64,000 nucleotides of DNA. It comes from CAYJBH01 sp964369445. GTDB taxonomy: Bacteria > Bacillota > Clostridia > Oscillospirales > Ruminococcaceae. Made by a program: the position numbers and the translations under genes. The first letter of the stretch is position 1. The number at the start of each line of letters is the position of its first letter. The stretch lies in contig CAYJFU010000002.1 of the NCBI GenBank assembly GCA_964369445.1, positions 21,586 through 85,585 of the forward strand. Reading direction: 5' to 3'. The notes beneath the pieces are model-generated. The model worked only from the letters and a program-made list of their open reading frames with translations, was not told where the DNA came from and ran no database searches. Below are positions 28,577 to 36,447 of this stretch, in pieces.

Positions 28577-29936
28577 AATAAAAACCATTTATATCTGTAA
28601 TACTTGCGGTGAGACCTCTCCTAAGTGGGTGGGGAAGTGTCAGTCCTGCGGTGAGTGGAACACGATGGTGGAGGATGTCGTCAGGGAGATGCCATCTCCG
28701 TCAAAGCGGCGCGCGACAGTGCCGATGTCTGCAAAACCGCTGACTGAAATTGATGAGCAGTCGGTTGTGTCTCTTCGCCTTAAAACGGGCATGAATGAAC
28801 TGGACAGGGTGCTCGGCGGTGGTATTGTCAAAGGTGCACTTATGTTGCTGTCAGGCGAGCCGGGCGCCGGCAAATCGACGTTACTGCTACAGATATGTAG
28901 CGGCATCGCAAGAGATGGTACCGTGCTGTACATATCAGGTGAGGAGTCGGTGCGCCAGATTAAACTCCGTGCGGTTCGCCTTGGCATAAACAGTGCCAGC
29001 ATTGTGCTTGCGGCGGAAACGGCTGTTGAGGATATCTGCGCTGTCATAACGAGCACAAAACCAAAACTTGCGGTTATAGATTCGATACAGACGATGCAAA
29101 GCGGTGTGTTACAGTCCTCACCCGGAAGTGTCACACAGGTGAAAGAGTGCACGGCGCAACTGTTGCAGGTGGCAAAACAGCACGAAATACCGGTGTTTTT
29201 GGTGGGTCACGTCAACAAGGACGGCGCTATCGCAGGTCCAAAGGTTATGGAGCATGCCGTCGACACGGTGCTGTATTTTGAGGGCGACAGGACACTGCCC
29301 TACCGCATATTGCGCTCAGCAAAAAATCGCTACGGCTCTACAAACGAGCTGGGGCTTTTTGACATGACTCAAAAAGGGCTTGTGGAGGTGTTAAACCCCT
29401 CGATGGCGCTTTTAGAGGGTCGACCCGACGGTATAAGCGGTAGTTGTGTGCTTTGTACAATGGAGGGCTCGCGCCCCATTTTTACTGAGGTTCAAGCGCT
29501 TATTGTCAAGAGCAGTTACCCCTCGCCACGTCGCACCACCTCGGGGTTTGACTACAATCGCGCAAACCTAATCATCGCTATACTGGAAAAACGCGCCGGC
29601 TATTCATTTGGAGCACTTGACATATATATTAACGTCATCGGTGGAATTAAGCTGGAAGAGACGGCAGGCGACCTTGCCGTCGCGATGGCTATCGTTTCGG
29701 GTTTAAATGACTATAGCATCGACGGCTCGACACTCTTCGTCGGCGAACTGGGGCTTGGCGGCGAACTGCGCGCTGTCTCGCACATAGAACAGCGCTTGCA
29801 GGAGGCAAAGCGATTGGGCTTTAAAAAGGTTATAATACCACACAACAATAAAAGCCAGTCCGAGACCGCCGATATTGCAGGGGTCGAGGTCGTGGGCATC
29901 AAGTATGTTAAAGAAGCGATAAAGGAACTGTCATGA
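28566..29936 (+). CDS. radA: DNA repair protein RadA (Sms)
   Basis: RadA is a RecA-like ATPase that helps process recombination intermediates. The 456-aa protein has an N-terminal C4 zinc finger (CNTCGETSPKWVGKCQSCGE), Walker A GEPGAGKST, the RadA motif as KNRYG (commonly KNRFG) and a C-terminal Lon-protease-like domain (SFGALDIYINVIGG; ETAGDLAVAMAIVSG). It overlaps the end of dagK by 11 bases and is ended by the strong terminator at 29966. Confidence 0.96.
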   Translation: MKDKIKTIYICNTCGETSPKWVGKCQSCGEWNTMVEDVVREMPSPSKRRATVPMSAKPLTEIDEQSVVSLRLKTGMNELDRVLGGGIVKGALMLLSGEPGAGKSTLLLQICSGIARDGTVLYISGEESVRQIKLRAVRLGINSASIVLAAETAVEDICAVITSTKPKLAVIDSIQTMQSGVLQSSPGSVTQVKECTAQLLQVAKQHEIPVFLVGHVNKDGAIAGPKVMEHAVDTVLYFEGDRTLPYRILRSAKNRYGSTNELGLFDMTQKGLVEVLNPSMALLEGRPDGISGSCVLCTMEGSRPIFTEVQALIVKSSYPSPRRTTSGFDYNRANLIIAILEKRAGYSFGALDIYINVIGGIKLEETAGDLAVAMAIVSGLNDYSIDGSTLFVGELGLGGELRAVSHIEQRLQEAKRLGFKKVIIPHNNKSQSETADIAGVEVVGIKYVKEAIKELS

Positions 29937-29965
29937 AGATGTGACGCTTACAGCGACAATAGAAC

Positions 29966-30010
29966 AAAAGCTTGCACCCTGTCCTCAGCAGGGTGCAAGC
30001 TTTTGTTTTT
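29966..30010 (+). terminator. Strong Rho-independent terminator after radA
   Basis: A perfect 16-bp stem (29966-29981 with 29989-30004, core GCTTGCACCCTG), a 7-base loop and a following GTTTTTT. It closes the flagellar-radA transcription region. The remainder of 30011-30308 has no gene. Confidence 0.92.
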
Positions 30011-30131
30011 TGACTGTGTTTAAGGACGAACAACAAAAATATATCTGTTGAGCTTTTAAGGACGTTAAAGGAGACCTCGGACGAGGAGGTGTAACTCGGC
30101 TAACAACTGTTTTTCAAAAAACACACTTGAT

Positions 30132-30174
30132 GCAATTATCGGAGAAGTATAATTTATACTTCTCCGATAATTGC
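30132..30174. repeat. 43-bp perfect palindrome upstream of spoIIIAA
   Basis: A 21-bp arm beginning GCAATTATCGGAGAAGTATA is followed almost without loop by its exact complement. It has no U-tract and lies about 75 bases before the sigma-E-like promoter of spoIIIAA. It could be an operator, a transcript-end structure or a remnant of a small mobile element. It does not match the terminator nearby. Confidence 0.8.
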
Positions 30175-30248
30175 CCTTGGATTATTGGCTATAGCGGCAG
30201 TGAAGATTCATTTGAATGGATGATATTCCATATCTTAATACTTTGCAA

Positions 30249-30277
30249 GTCATATTCCATACATCTCCTGAATATAT
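30249..30277 (+). promoter_or_regulatory. Sigma-E-like promoter of the spoIIIA operon
   Basis: GTCATATT (30249-30256), a 13-base spacer and GAATATAT (30270-30277) resemble the mother-cell sigma-E consensus known from Bacillus (ATATT near -35, CATA-nnT near -10). The predicted start of transcription is about 25 bases before ATG 30309. The spoIIIA operon is sigma-E dependent in studied species, so the site is where it should be. Confidence 0.5.
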
Positions 30278-30308
30278 TTTGTCAAAAGACAATTTTAAGG
30301 ACGATAAA

Positions 30309-31211
30309 ATGCAGGAGTTTAACAGTGTCATCAATAGTCTGCCACCCGCTTTGTCGGATGTGTTGCGCCGTGTGCCGCCGCATATTCGTGAGCGGGTGGC
30401 AGAAATTCGTGTGCGCGCGGATAAACCGCTTATGCTGTGCACGTTTGGCGAAAACATTTTTGTAAACAGACAGGGCGGCGTGTGCGAGGACGCGGCGCAG
30501 GCTCTAACCGTCAATCGCGAACTTGTTGAGGAGATACTGCTGTGCATAACCGGTCGCGCCGTGCACTCACGGCAGGCGGAGCTTGTGAACGGCTTTGTAA
30601 CCATGCCAGGCGGACATCGAGTCGGCATTGCCGCAACCGCCATTATAAAGGACGGTGAGGTCAGCGATGTAAAAAACATCACGTCGCTCAATATCAGGAT
30701 AGCAAAAAACACGGGACTGCCACCGGTGAATGCCTGTTTAAAACACCTTATTGGCACACCCATGTACACCCTTTTAATCGCCGGTATGCCACGAAGCGGC
30801 AAGACAACGGTGCTAAAAAGTCTTGCGCTGGAGCTTTCGCGGCAAAAAAAGCAGGTCGCGATAATTGACACTCGGCGTGAGATTGCACCAGACACGCGTA
30901 TGCGGTTTGAGTGTTGCGATGTGTTGCTCGGATATCCGCGCAGTGTGGGTATAAAATCTGCCGTCAAAAGTCTTGCGCCCGACGTAATAATGTGCGATGA
31001 GCTGTCGGACGAACAGGACGCACAGGCCGTCAAAGAGGCTCTGGGCGCCGGTGTTAACGTCATTGCAACAGCGCACGCGGACAGTATTGATTCGCTTTAC
31101 AGCCGACCGGCAACGTCACAACTCATGCGTTGTAGTGCGTTTACGCATATAGCAATGCTAAGCGACGCTGCGACACCCGGAGTAATAAAGGAGGTAGTGG
31201 AATGTATCTGA
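30309..31211 (+). CDS. spoIIIAA: Stage III sporulation ATPase SpoIIIAA
   Basis: SpoIIIAA is the cytosolic ATPase of the mother-cell-to-forespore channel and resembles type II/IV secretion ATPases. The 300-aa protein has Walker A GMPRSGKTTVLK and the family segments EIRVRADKPLML, VTMPGGHRVGIAATA and VIMCDELSDEQDAQ. The start is ATG 30309 after AAGGACG, just downstream of a sigma-E-like promoter; the frame is open upstream to 30216 but this part has no family similarity. It overlaps spoIIIAB. Confidence 0.94.
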   Translation: MQEFNSVINSLPPALSDVLRRVPPHIRERVAEIRVRADKPLMLCTFGENIFVNRQGGVCEDAAQALTVNRELVEEILLCITGRAVHSRQAELVNGFVTMPGGHRVGIAATAIIKDGEVSDVKNITSLNIRIAKNTGLPPVNACLKHLIGTPMYTLLIAGMPRSGKTTVLKSLALELSRQKKQVAIIDTRREIAPDTRMRFECCDVLLGYPRSVGIKSAVKSLAPDVIMCDELSDEQDAQAVKEALGAGVNVIATAHADSIDSLYSRPATSQLMRCSAFTHIAMLSDAATPGVIKEVVECI

Positions 31212-31705
31212 ATATCATCGGTGCGGCGGCACTTATAGCGGCAGGGGTATTTACAGGCAAAACAGCACTTGCCTTGCTGTCGCGCAAGGGGAGAGTTTTG
31301 CGTGAGGTGAAAGATACCATAACCTGCATACAGAGCAACTTTCGCTACCGAGGCAATGACACTCTCGCCGCATTTAACGAGGCGGCTAAACTAGAGAACA
31401 TAGTATTTGACATTGACGTGAGCGGTATGTCCGCCACCGAGTTTAAACAGCAACTGTCCACACGCATTGTCTCGGCGCAAAACACAAACATACTTCTAAA
31501 TGATGAGCAAAAACGCATGTTGAAAGAGGCACTTATGTGTATCGGTAGCGGCAACGTCAATGAGGAGTGCGACCGACTGGAGTTTTACATAAACTATTTT
31601 GAAACGGAATACAAAAAAGCCTACGAGTTTGAACAGCGCAACAAACGACTATTTTTGGCGCTGTCGGCCTACGTGTCACTTGTCGTTGTTATCGTGTTGA
31701 TATAG
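31202..31705 (+). CDS. spoIIIAB: Stage III sporulation protein SpoIIIAB
   Basis: This is a 167-aa membrane protein with N- and C-terminal hydrophobic helices (IIGAAALIAAGVFTGKTAL; ALSAYVSLVVVIVLI) around a helical cytosolic domain with a predicted type II secretion F-like fold. It overlaps spoIIIAA by ten bases and is the second gene of the eight-gene operon. Confidence 0.92.
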   Translation: MYLNIIGAAALIAAGVFTGKTALALLSRKGRVLREVKDTITCIQSNFRYRGNDTLAAFNEAAKLENIVFDIDVSGMSATEFKQQLSTRIVSAQNTNILLNDEQKRMLKEALMCIGSGNVNEECDRLEFYINYFETEYKKAYEFEQRNKRLFLALSAYVSLVVVIVLI

Positions 31706-31717
31706 TGGGGTGGAGCT

Positions 31718-31912
31718 TTGGATATAGACTTAATTTTCAGAATTGCGGCTATAGGTATAGTGGTCTCGGTGCTAAACCAACTGCTTATTCGCAGTGGGCG
31801 CGAGGAGCAGGCAACCATGACGACACTGGCAGGACTTATTGTGGTGCTTATGATGATACTGACAGAGGTCAGTGCGCTGTTTGACACGATAAGAGACCTG
31901 TTTGAGTTATAA
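31718..31912 (+). CDS. spoIIIAC: Stage III sporulation protein SpoIIIAC
   Basis: This is a 64-aa protein with two membrane helices (IAAIGIVVSVLNQLLI; LAGLIVVLMMILTEV). It starts at TTG 31718 with GTGGAG upstream. It is a small channel component encoded just before spoIIIAD, to which it is similar in fold. Confidence 0.92.
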   Translation: MDIDLIFRIAAIGIVVSVLNQLLIRSGREEQATMTTLAGLIVVLMMILTEVSALFDTIRDLFEL

Positions 31913-31914
31913 TT

Positions 31915-32295
31915 ATGGACAGTGTGTTTCCGGTGCTATTTCTCATTGTCGCCGCCACGGTAATGGTGGTCTCGGCGCAGGAGTACAACAAAGCTATAGC
32001 GTTTATGCTCACCCTTGCGACGGTGGCGGTTGCACTGTTTTTGGTATTGCCGCTGTTTGAGACATTGCTGTCGTCGGTCGACGGCGTGACAGAGCTTGTC
32101 ATGGCAGGCCCGTTTGAGGTGGTCGTGAAGGCCATCGGTATTTCGGTGCTCACACAGCTTGTGTCGGAACTGTGCCTTGATTGCAACCAGCGCGCGCTAT
32201 CCGGTCTTGTGGGGCTTTGCGGTAAACTTGCAATTATATTTGCCGCCCTGCCATTGCTCAGCGATATGACACAGAGGATACTGGATATGATTTGA
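31915..32295 (+). CDS. spoIIIAD: Stage III sporulation protein SpoIIIAD
   Basis: This is a 126-aa protein with four hydrophobic segments (FLIVAATVMVVSAQEYN; FMLTLATVAVALFLVLPLF and two more) typical of SpoIIIAD. It begins two bases after spoIIIAC. Unusually, the following 286 bases, which separate it from spoIIIAE, hold an inserted repeat element; in most genomes these genes are almost contiguous. Confidence 0.93.
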   Translation: MDSVFPVLFLIVAATVMVVSAQEYNKAIAFMLTLATVAVALFLVLPLFETLLSSVDGVTELVMAGPFEVVVKAIGISVLTQLVSELCLDCNQRALSGLVGLCGKLAIIFAALPLLSDMTQRILDMI

Positions 32296-32318
32296 GGTGA
32301 AACATGAAAATCATCAAT

Positions 32319-32443
32319 AGGGTGTTGAAAAAGTCATCGCTGCAAAATTCCTCGTTAATACACAAAGTACTACCTGCGTTTTTTGTTTGATGTGACAAAA
32401 GTTTTGCTCTTGTTTTTGCAAACCCTTTGTTCTTAACATACCT
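32319..32443 (+). repeat. Interspersed element, copy A (125 bp, inside the spoIIIA operon)
   Basis: Copy A of a four-member family. The left end AGGGTGTTGAAAAAG pairs imperfectly with the right end (CTTTGTTCTTAACATACCT). The core CTCGTTAATACACAAAGTA and GACAAAAGTTTTGCTC are shared with copies B (38746) and C (58860). About 33 bases present in B and C near the left end are missing here. It encodes no protein. The remaining bases 32444-32581 hold only the leader of spoIIIAE. Confidence 0.8.
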
Positions 32444-32581
32444 ATAAAAAGACATATGTTTTTTTGCCTACATTCTTCGCCGGCGACCGGGGGATAGATC
32501 GGAATACTTTCAAAGGCTCGTGCCATTGCGTACCCCAAATTAAAATTGTGCAACAAGACACATAGAGGAACAGTAATAACC

Positions 32582-33652
32582 ATGAAAAAATTTATTTGCA
32601 CCGCTATTTTAATGTTAATGTGTGCAACGACAGTGTGTGCAGCGCAGGATAGCACCTTGCAACACTCGGAGCAACAGCTCTTACAGTTGCAGGAACAGCA
32701 GGGTTTTGACACGGATGAAGTGCTCAGTGGCGGCGTTTTGGGTTTCTTTGAGCTTGCGTTTGAGACGGCAAAATCGGAGTTCGCGCAGCCGTTAAAGCTG
32801 TTTTTGACGGTTATTGTCATACTTCTTGCCTCCTCGGTAGCGCGCGGCATATCGCAGACGCAGGACGGAGTGCCAAAAACGCTGGACACGGTGCTCACCA
32901 TTGTGTTTTTTGTCGTACTGTTAGTGCCGGTGCTGTCGATGCAATCAACACTGGTCGAGGCGGTAACCGACTGCAAAGACTTTATCGCAAGTTTTACGAT
33001 GGTGTTTGTATCATTGCTTATGGCGGGCGGTCAGGTCGGCACCGCCACCGTTGCGACGGCGTTTTTCAGCGGCTCATTTTACCTGCTCAGTGAGGTGCTG
33101 TCCTACATCGTCATACCGCTTGCCGGCATATATCTTGCACTGCGCAGTACCGCACTTTGCGTGACGACAATAGAGTTTAAAAGCATTGCGGAGCTTGTGC
33201 GTAAAGCGGCGCGGTACATAATGCTTGCGCTTGCCACCGTTTTCACCGGCATACTGGGTATGCAGAGCATTATTTCGGGCGCGGCGGACAGCGTTGCCAT
33301 CAAGACGGGCAAGTTTTTAGTCGGTAGCGGCGTGCCGATTATCGGTAGCGTCGTGCAGGACGCACTGAGCGCTGTACTGGGTGGCATATCCTCGCTCAAA
33401 GCTACTGCCGGCATAACGGCGGTCATAGCGGTATTTGTAATGTTTGCACCGCTTTTGGTGCAGTGCGTGCTCTACTCGGTTGTGTTTGCGGTATCAGCGG
33501 CGGCGGCGGAAATAAGCGGCAGTGACAAGACGATGAAATTAATGCAGGCGGCAGGTGTCGCTATGGAGATATACTTTTCCTCCATTGTTCTGCTGTTCTT
33601 TATAATAACGGTGTCGGTCATAACCCTCATGCTGACGGGGGGTGGTATGTGA
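32582..33652 (+). CDS. spoIIIAE: Stage III sporulation protein SpoIIIAE
   Basis: This is a 356-aa polytopic membrane protein with an N-terminal signal peptide (MKKFICTAILMLMCATTVC) and then many hydrophobic segments (LFLTVIVILLASSVARGIS; TIVFFVVLLVPVLSMQST; FMVFAPLLVQCVLYS-like). ATG 32582 follows GAGGAAC; the frame opens slightly earlier at 32546. It forms part of the feeding-tube channel. Its TGA overlaps the start of spoIIIAF. Confidence 0.92.
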   Translation: MKKFICTAILMLMCATTVCAAQDSTLQHSEQQLLQLQEQQGFDTDEVLSGGVLGFFELAFETAKSEFAQPLKLFLTVIVILLASSVARGISQTQDGVPKTLDTVLTIVFFVVLLVPVLSMQSTLVEAVTDCKDFIASFTMVFVSLLMAGGQVGTATVATAFFSGSFYLLSEVLSYIVIPLAGIYLALRSTALCVTTIEFKSIAELVRKAARYIMLALATVFTGILGMQSIISGAADSVAIKTGKFLVGSGVPIIGSVVQDALSAVLGGISSLKATAGITAVIAVFVMFAPLLVQCVLYSVVFAVSAAAAEISGSDKTMKLMQAAGVAMEIYFSSIVLLFFIITVSVITLMLTGGGM

Positions 33653-34098
33653 TGGAGATGATACGCGACATGGCGATACTGCTGTGCGGAATTTTTATCG
33701 TGGTGGCGGTTGTTGAGGCGATACTTCCACAAAAGTCCATGTCCTTTATAATGCGGTGGGCGGTTCTGCTTTTTGTGGTGGCGATGCTTACAAGGCCGAT
33801 GGAATTTGACTTTGAGGACATGATGCAAGGTTTTGAAACACCCGACGATCAAAATATAGAGTTGTCGCAACAGCAATTGTTACAGGAGACGGAGTATTAT
33901 TTATCACAACAAATGTTAAGCACATTTGAAGCGGAGGGCATAGCGGTTGAGGATGTTCGGGTTGCGCTGGAGCAATCGGACACGAGCGTGCACCTGCAAG
34001 CGGTTTACATAAAAGGCGAGCAGATATCGGATAGACTGAGGATTAACAGCATAGCGGAGGCGGTGTTGCAGACGGCACCGAATGTGATTTATGAATGA
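33652..34098 (+). CDS. spoIIIAF: Stage III sporulation protein SpoIIIAF
   Basis: This is a 148-aa protein with two N-terminal membrane helices (DMAILLCGIFIVVAVVEAIL; FIMRWAVLLFVVAMLT) and a soluble C-terminal ring-building-motif domain (AEGIAVEDVRVALEQSD). It starts at ATG 33652, overlapping the SpoIIIAE stop (TGATG). It overlaps spoIIIAG by eight bases. Confidence 0.9.
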   Translation: MEMIRDMAILLCGIFIVVAVVEAILPQKSMSFIMRWAVLLFVVAMLTRPMEFDFEDMMQGFETPDDQNIELSQQQLLQETEYYLSQQMLSTFEAEGIAVEDVRVALEQSDTSVHLQAVYIKGEQISDRLRINSIAEAVLQTAPNVIYE

Positions 34099-34726
34099 AA
34101 AAGGACAGACGCTGACGGGGTTTTCCGTCGATGTGACCCAAAAACCGAGTGAAAAAAGGCAGGATAAAAAACTGTTTGCAAAGGAACAAAGGTTGCTGAT
34201 GGACTTTTTAAAGCAGACGGACAGCAAAAAGTACTACATAGTGTTGGCGCTTGTTGTGCTCGGGGTGTTTATACTGCTGTACGACGACCTGTTTACTGCG
34301 CCTGAGACGGCGGTGCAACAGTCGAGCGACGATGCACAGTTGCAGGAGATGGCGGCTGAATATGAACTGCAACTGACGCAGTTGATATCGCAGGTGCAGG
34401 GTGCCGGCAATGCGGTGGTGATGGTCACGATGGAGTCCGGCATCGAGCGCAGATACGCAAAGGACGAGCAGACCGACACACAGAGCTCTTCTCAGGAGGG
34501 TGGTGCGGATGTCAGTGAGAGTTATGCCAGTGAATATATATTGATAGACGGCCCGGGCGGAGAGCAGATGGCGCTTGTCGAGGTGGAGTATGAACCGGCA
34601 CTCAAGGGTGTCGCGGTGTTGTGCGAGGGAGGGGGTGATTTGAGCATTGTGACCGCCGTCACAGAGCTTGTCAGCGTCGTGACAGGACTGCCCACGAGCA
34701 GGGTGTTTGTGGGCGAACTAGTGTAA
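34091..34726 (+). CDS. spoIIIAG: Stage III sporulation protein SpoIIIAG
   Basis: This is a 211-aa single-pass membrane protein (YYIVLALVVLGVFILLYDDL) with a large extracellular ring-forming domain (GAGNAVVMVTMESGIERRYA; VAVLCEGGGDLSIVTAVTEL). In Bacillus SpoIIIAG forms a large ring in the intermembrane space between mother cell and forespore. A 241-base gap follows before spoIIIAH. Confidence 0.92.
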   Translation: MNEKGQTLTGFSVDVTQKPSEKRQDKKLFAKEQRLLMDFLKQTDSKKYYIVLALVVLGVFILLYDDLFTAPETAVQQSSDDAQLQEMAAEYELQLTQLISQVQGAGNAVVMVTMESGIERRYAKDEQTDTQSSSQEGGADVSESYASEYILIDGPGGEQMALVEVEYEPALKGVAVLCEGGGDLSIVTAVTELVSVVTGLPTSRVFVGELV

Positions 34727-34901
34727 TGCTTTATGTCAAAGCTTTTTGCAACTCGTTTTCTATTGACCACTTGATACTAATTTCGGATAAACATGTGCAC
34801 AAAATCTACGATTGTTTTTTCGTTTAGTTTCCCCGGCCGAAGGTGGGTGGTATAGTAAACGAGAATGTTTCCCTAAGTTGTTGGCATTGCACCGGTAATA
34901 G

Positions 34902-34930
34902 GAATATTTCATTCAATTTTCGCATATTCA
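34902..34930 (+). promoter_or_regulatory. Possible second sigma-E-like promoter before spoIIIAH
   Basis: GAATATT (34902-34908), a 14-base spacer and CATATTCA (34923-34930) resemble sigma-E boxes and lie 38 bases before the spoIIIAH start. The gap 34727-34967 otherwise contains only a degenerate hairpin around 34835-34856. Confidence 0.4.
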
Positions 34931-34967
34931 TAAACATAACATGTAAGGCAGAAAAGGTGGTAAAATT

Positions 34968-35579
34968 ATGTTAGGTAAACTAAAATCATTTAAAATGAAA
35001 AAACAAGTTACATTTCTCTCTTTGCTTTTGGCTTTGGCGGTTGCGGTGTTTCTAAACTGGCAGTATGCAAGGAGCGATGCCGGTTTTCGCCTTGCCGAAG
35101 AGAATGTGGTAGCGACAGAACTTACGGTTTTGCCGACGGACACCATGTCAAATGAAGAAGCTGAGTCGGAATTGCAAAGAAATTACGGTGACGCGCAACT
35201 TGTCGGCCTTGACAGAGAAACCGGAATAGAGTACTTTGAAAAGGCGCGCCTTGAGAGGACCAAAACACGCGATGAGGCACTGGAAAAGTTACAAAGTGCA
35301 CTTGCGGACGCAAAGCTCACCGACGAGGAAAAGGCTACGCTGACACAGACACTCACAACGACCATAGACGGCATAACCGCTGAAAACGAGATAGAGACGA
35401 TGGTCAAGGCAAAGGGTTTTGTCGAGTGTGTCGCCATTATGGATGAGGAGACCATCGACATAGCCGTCATGACAAAGGAAGATGCGCTCACACAGGCACA
35501 GGTCATGCAGATACGTGATATCGTCATGTCGAAATGTGATGTTCCGGCGCAAAATATTAAAATAGTAGAGGTCAAATAG
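34968..35579 (+). CDS. spoIIIAH: Stage III sporulation protein SpoIIIAH
   Basis: SpoIIIAH is the mother-cell partner of forespore SpoIIQ; together they link the two membranes. The 203-aa protein has one N-terminal helix (VTFLSLLLALAVAVFLNW), a charged coiled linker (about 75-125) and a C-terminal ring-building domain (ETMVKAKGFVECVAIMDEET). It is the last gene of the operon. Forespore spoIIQ is not in this window. Confidence 0.93.
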   Translation: MLGKLKSFKMKKQVTFLSLLLALAVAVFLNWQYARSDAGFRLAEENVVATELTVLPTDTMSNEEAESELQRNYGDAQLVGLDRETGIEYFEKARLERTKTRDEALEKLQSALADAKLTDEEKATLTQTLTTTIDGITAENEIETMVKAKGFVECVAIMDEETIDIAVMTKEDALTQAQVMQIRDIVMSKCDVPAQNIKIVEVK

Positions 35580-35608
35580 TTGCTCTTCACCTTTTAATGT
35601 GTTATAAT
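35580..35608 (+). promoter_or_regulatory. Sigma-A-type promoter before asp23-nusB
   Basis: TTGCTC (35580-35585), 17-base spacer, TATAAT (35603-35608), 36 bases before the Asp23 ATG. It separates the sporulation operon from the vegetative housekeeping genes that follow. Confidence 0.55.
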
Positions 35609-35643
35609 ATATTGTGTATACAAATTTATGAGGCAGAGCAGTG

Positions 35644-35997
35644 ATGGATGTTGTTAAAAATTCGACCGCACAGGGTAAAGTTCAGGTATCGACGGATGTT
35701 ATTATAAGCATAGCCAAGGTGGCAGCACTTGAAATACCGTGTGTTGCACAACTTTCTAAAGGTAACCTCGGGGTCAAGAGTATTTTGCAAAAAGTGGCCT
35801 GCACAAACCCCATCAACGTGGTGATGCAAGAGGGTGTGGCTCAGATTGACCTTTACGTCATACTGGATTATGATGCAAAGGTGCGTCATGTAGCCGGAGA
35901 AATTCAGGACAACGTAAAAAGTTGTGTGCAGAATATGACCGGGATATCCGTTTCAAAAGTCAATGTAATTGTTGCCGGCATAAACGACCCGCAGTAA
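35644..35997 (+). CDS. Asp23/Gls24 family envelope stress protein
   Basis: This is a 117-aa protein of the Asp23 (alkaline shock) family: a beta-alpha-beta domain with ISIAKVAALEIPCVAQLS, YVILDYDAKVRHVAGEIQDN and VSKVNVIVAGI. In Firmicutes a copy regularly precedes nusB. The precise role (cell envelope homeostasis) is only partly known. ATG 35644 is used; GTG 35641 is directly before it. A second, shorter-motif paralogue is encoded at 47062. Confidence 0.9.
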   Translation: MDVVKNSTAQGKVQVSTDVIISIAKVAALEIPCVAQLSKGNLGVKSILQKVACTNPINVVMQEGVAQIDLYVILDYDAKVRHVAGEIQDNVKSCVQNMTGISVSKVNVIVAGINDPQ

Positions 35998-36045
35998 CCC
36001 CTGTAAAAGTCTGTATGTTGCCATAAATAAAAAGGAAACGGAAAA

Positions 36046-36447
36046 ATGAACAGAAGACAATCGCGTGAAGTCGCATTTAAAATTATATTTGCCGCCTCCT
36101 TTGACGCTCAGGGCGTCAGGGAGGCTGCTGATGCGTTTATATATGCCGGTGAGGCGGAGCCAGACAGCTTTTGTGAGCTATTGACAAGCAAATACGATGA
36201 GAATACCGAGTTTGTCGACACAAAAATCAAGGAAAATCTGCGCGGTTGGAGTTTTGAGCGTGTGTCCAGGATATCGGTGTCGGTATTGCGCCTTGCGGTG
36301 ACTGAGATGTATTTTGGTGACGGAAATCCCGACAGCGTCATTATAAACGAGGCGGTCGAAATAGCAAAGACTTACGGTGACGAATCGGACTTTCAGTTTG
36401 TCAACGGACTTTTGTCCTCGGTGCTTAAAAGCAAGGTGACAACATAA
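36046..36447 (+). CDS. nusB: Transcription antitermination protein NusB
   Basis: NusB binds boxA RNA and supports antitermination in rRNA operons. The 133-aa all-helical protein begins MNRRQSREVAFKIIFAASFD and has the C-terminal family segment VSVLRLAVTEMYFG, IINEAVEIAKTYGDESDF and FVNGLLSSVLK. Its stop overlaps the start of xseA (TAATG). Confidence 0.95.
   Translation: MNRRQSREVAFKIIFAASFDAQGVREAADAFIYAGEAEPDSFCELLTSKYDENTEFVDTKIKENLRGWSFERVSRISVSVLRLAVTEMYFGDGNPDSVIINEAVEIAKTYGDESDFQFVNGLLSSVLKSKVTT

Noticed and set aside
30127..30465. Open frame of 112 codons overlapping the palindrome and the start of spoIIIAA
   Set aside because: It is in another frame of a clear spoIIIAA gene, uses the palindrome as coding sequence and has no recognisable domain or ribosome site.
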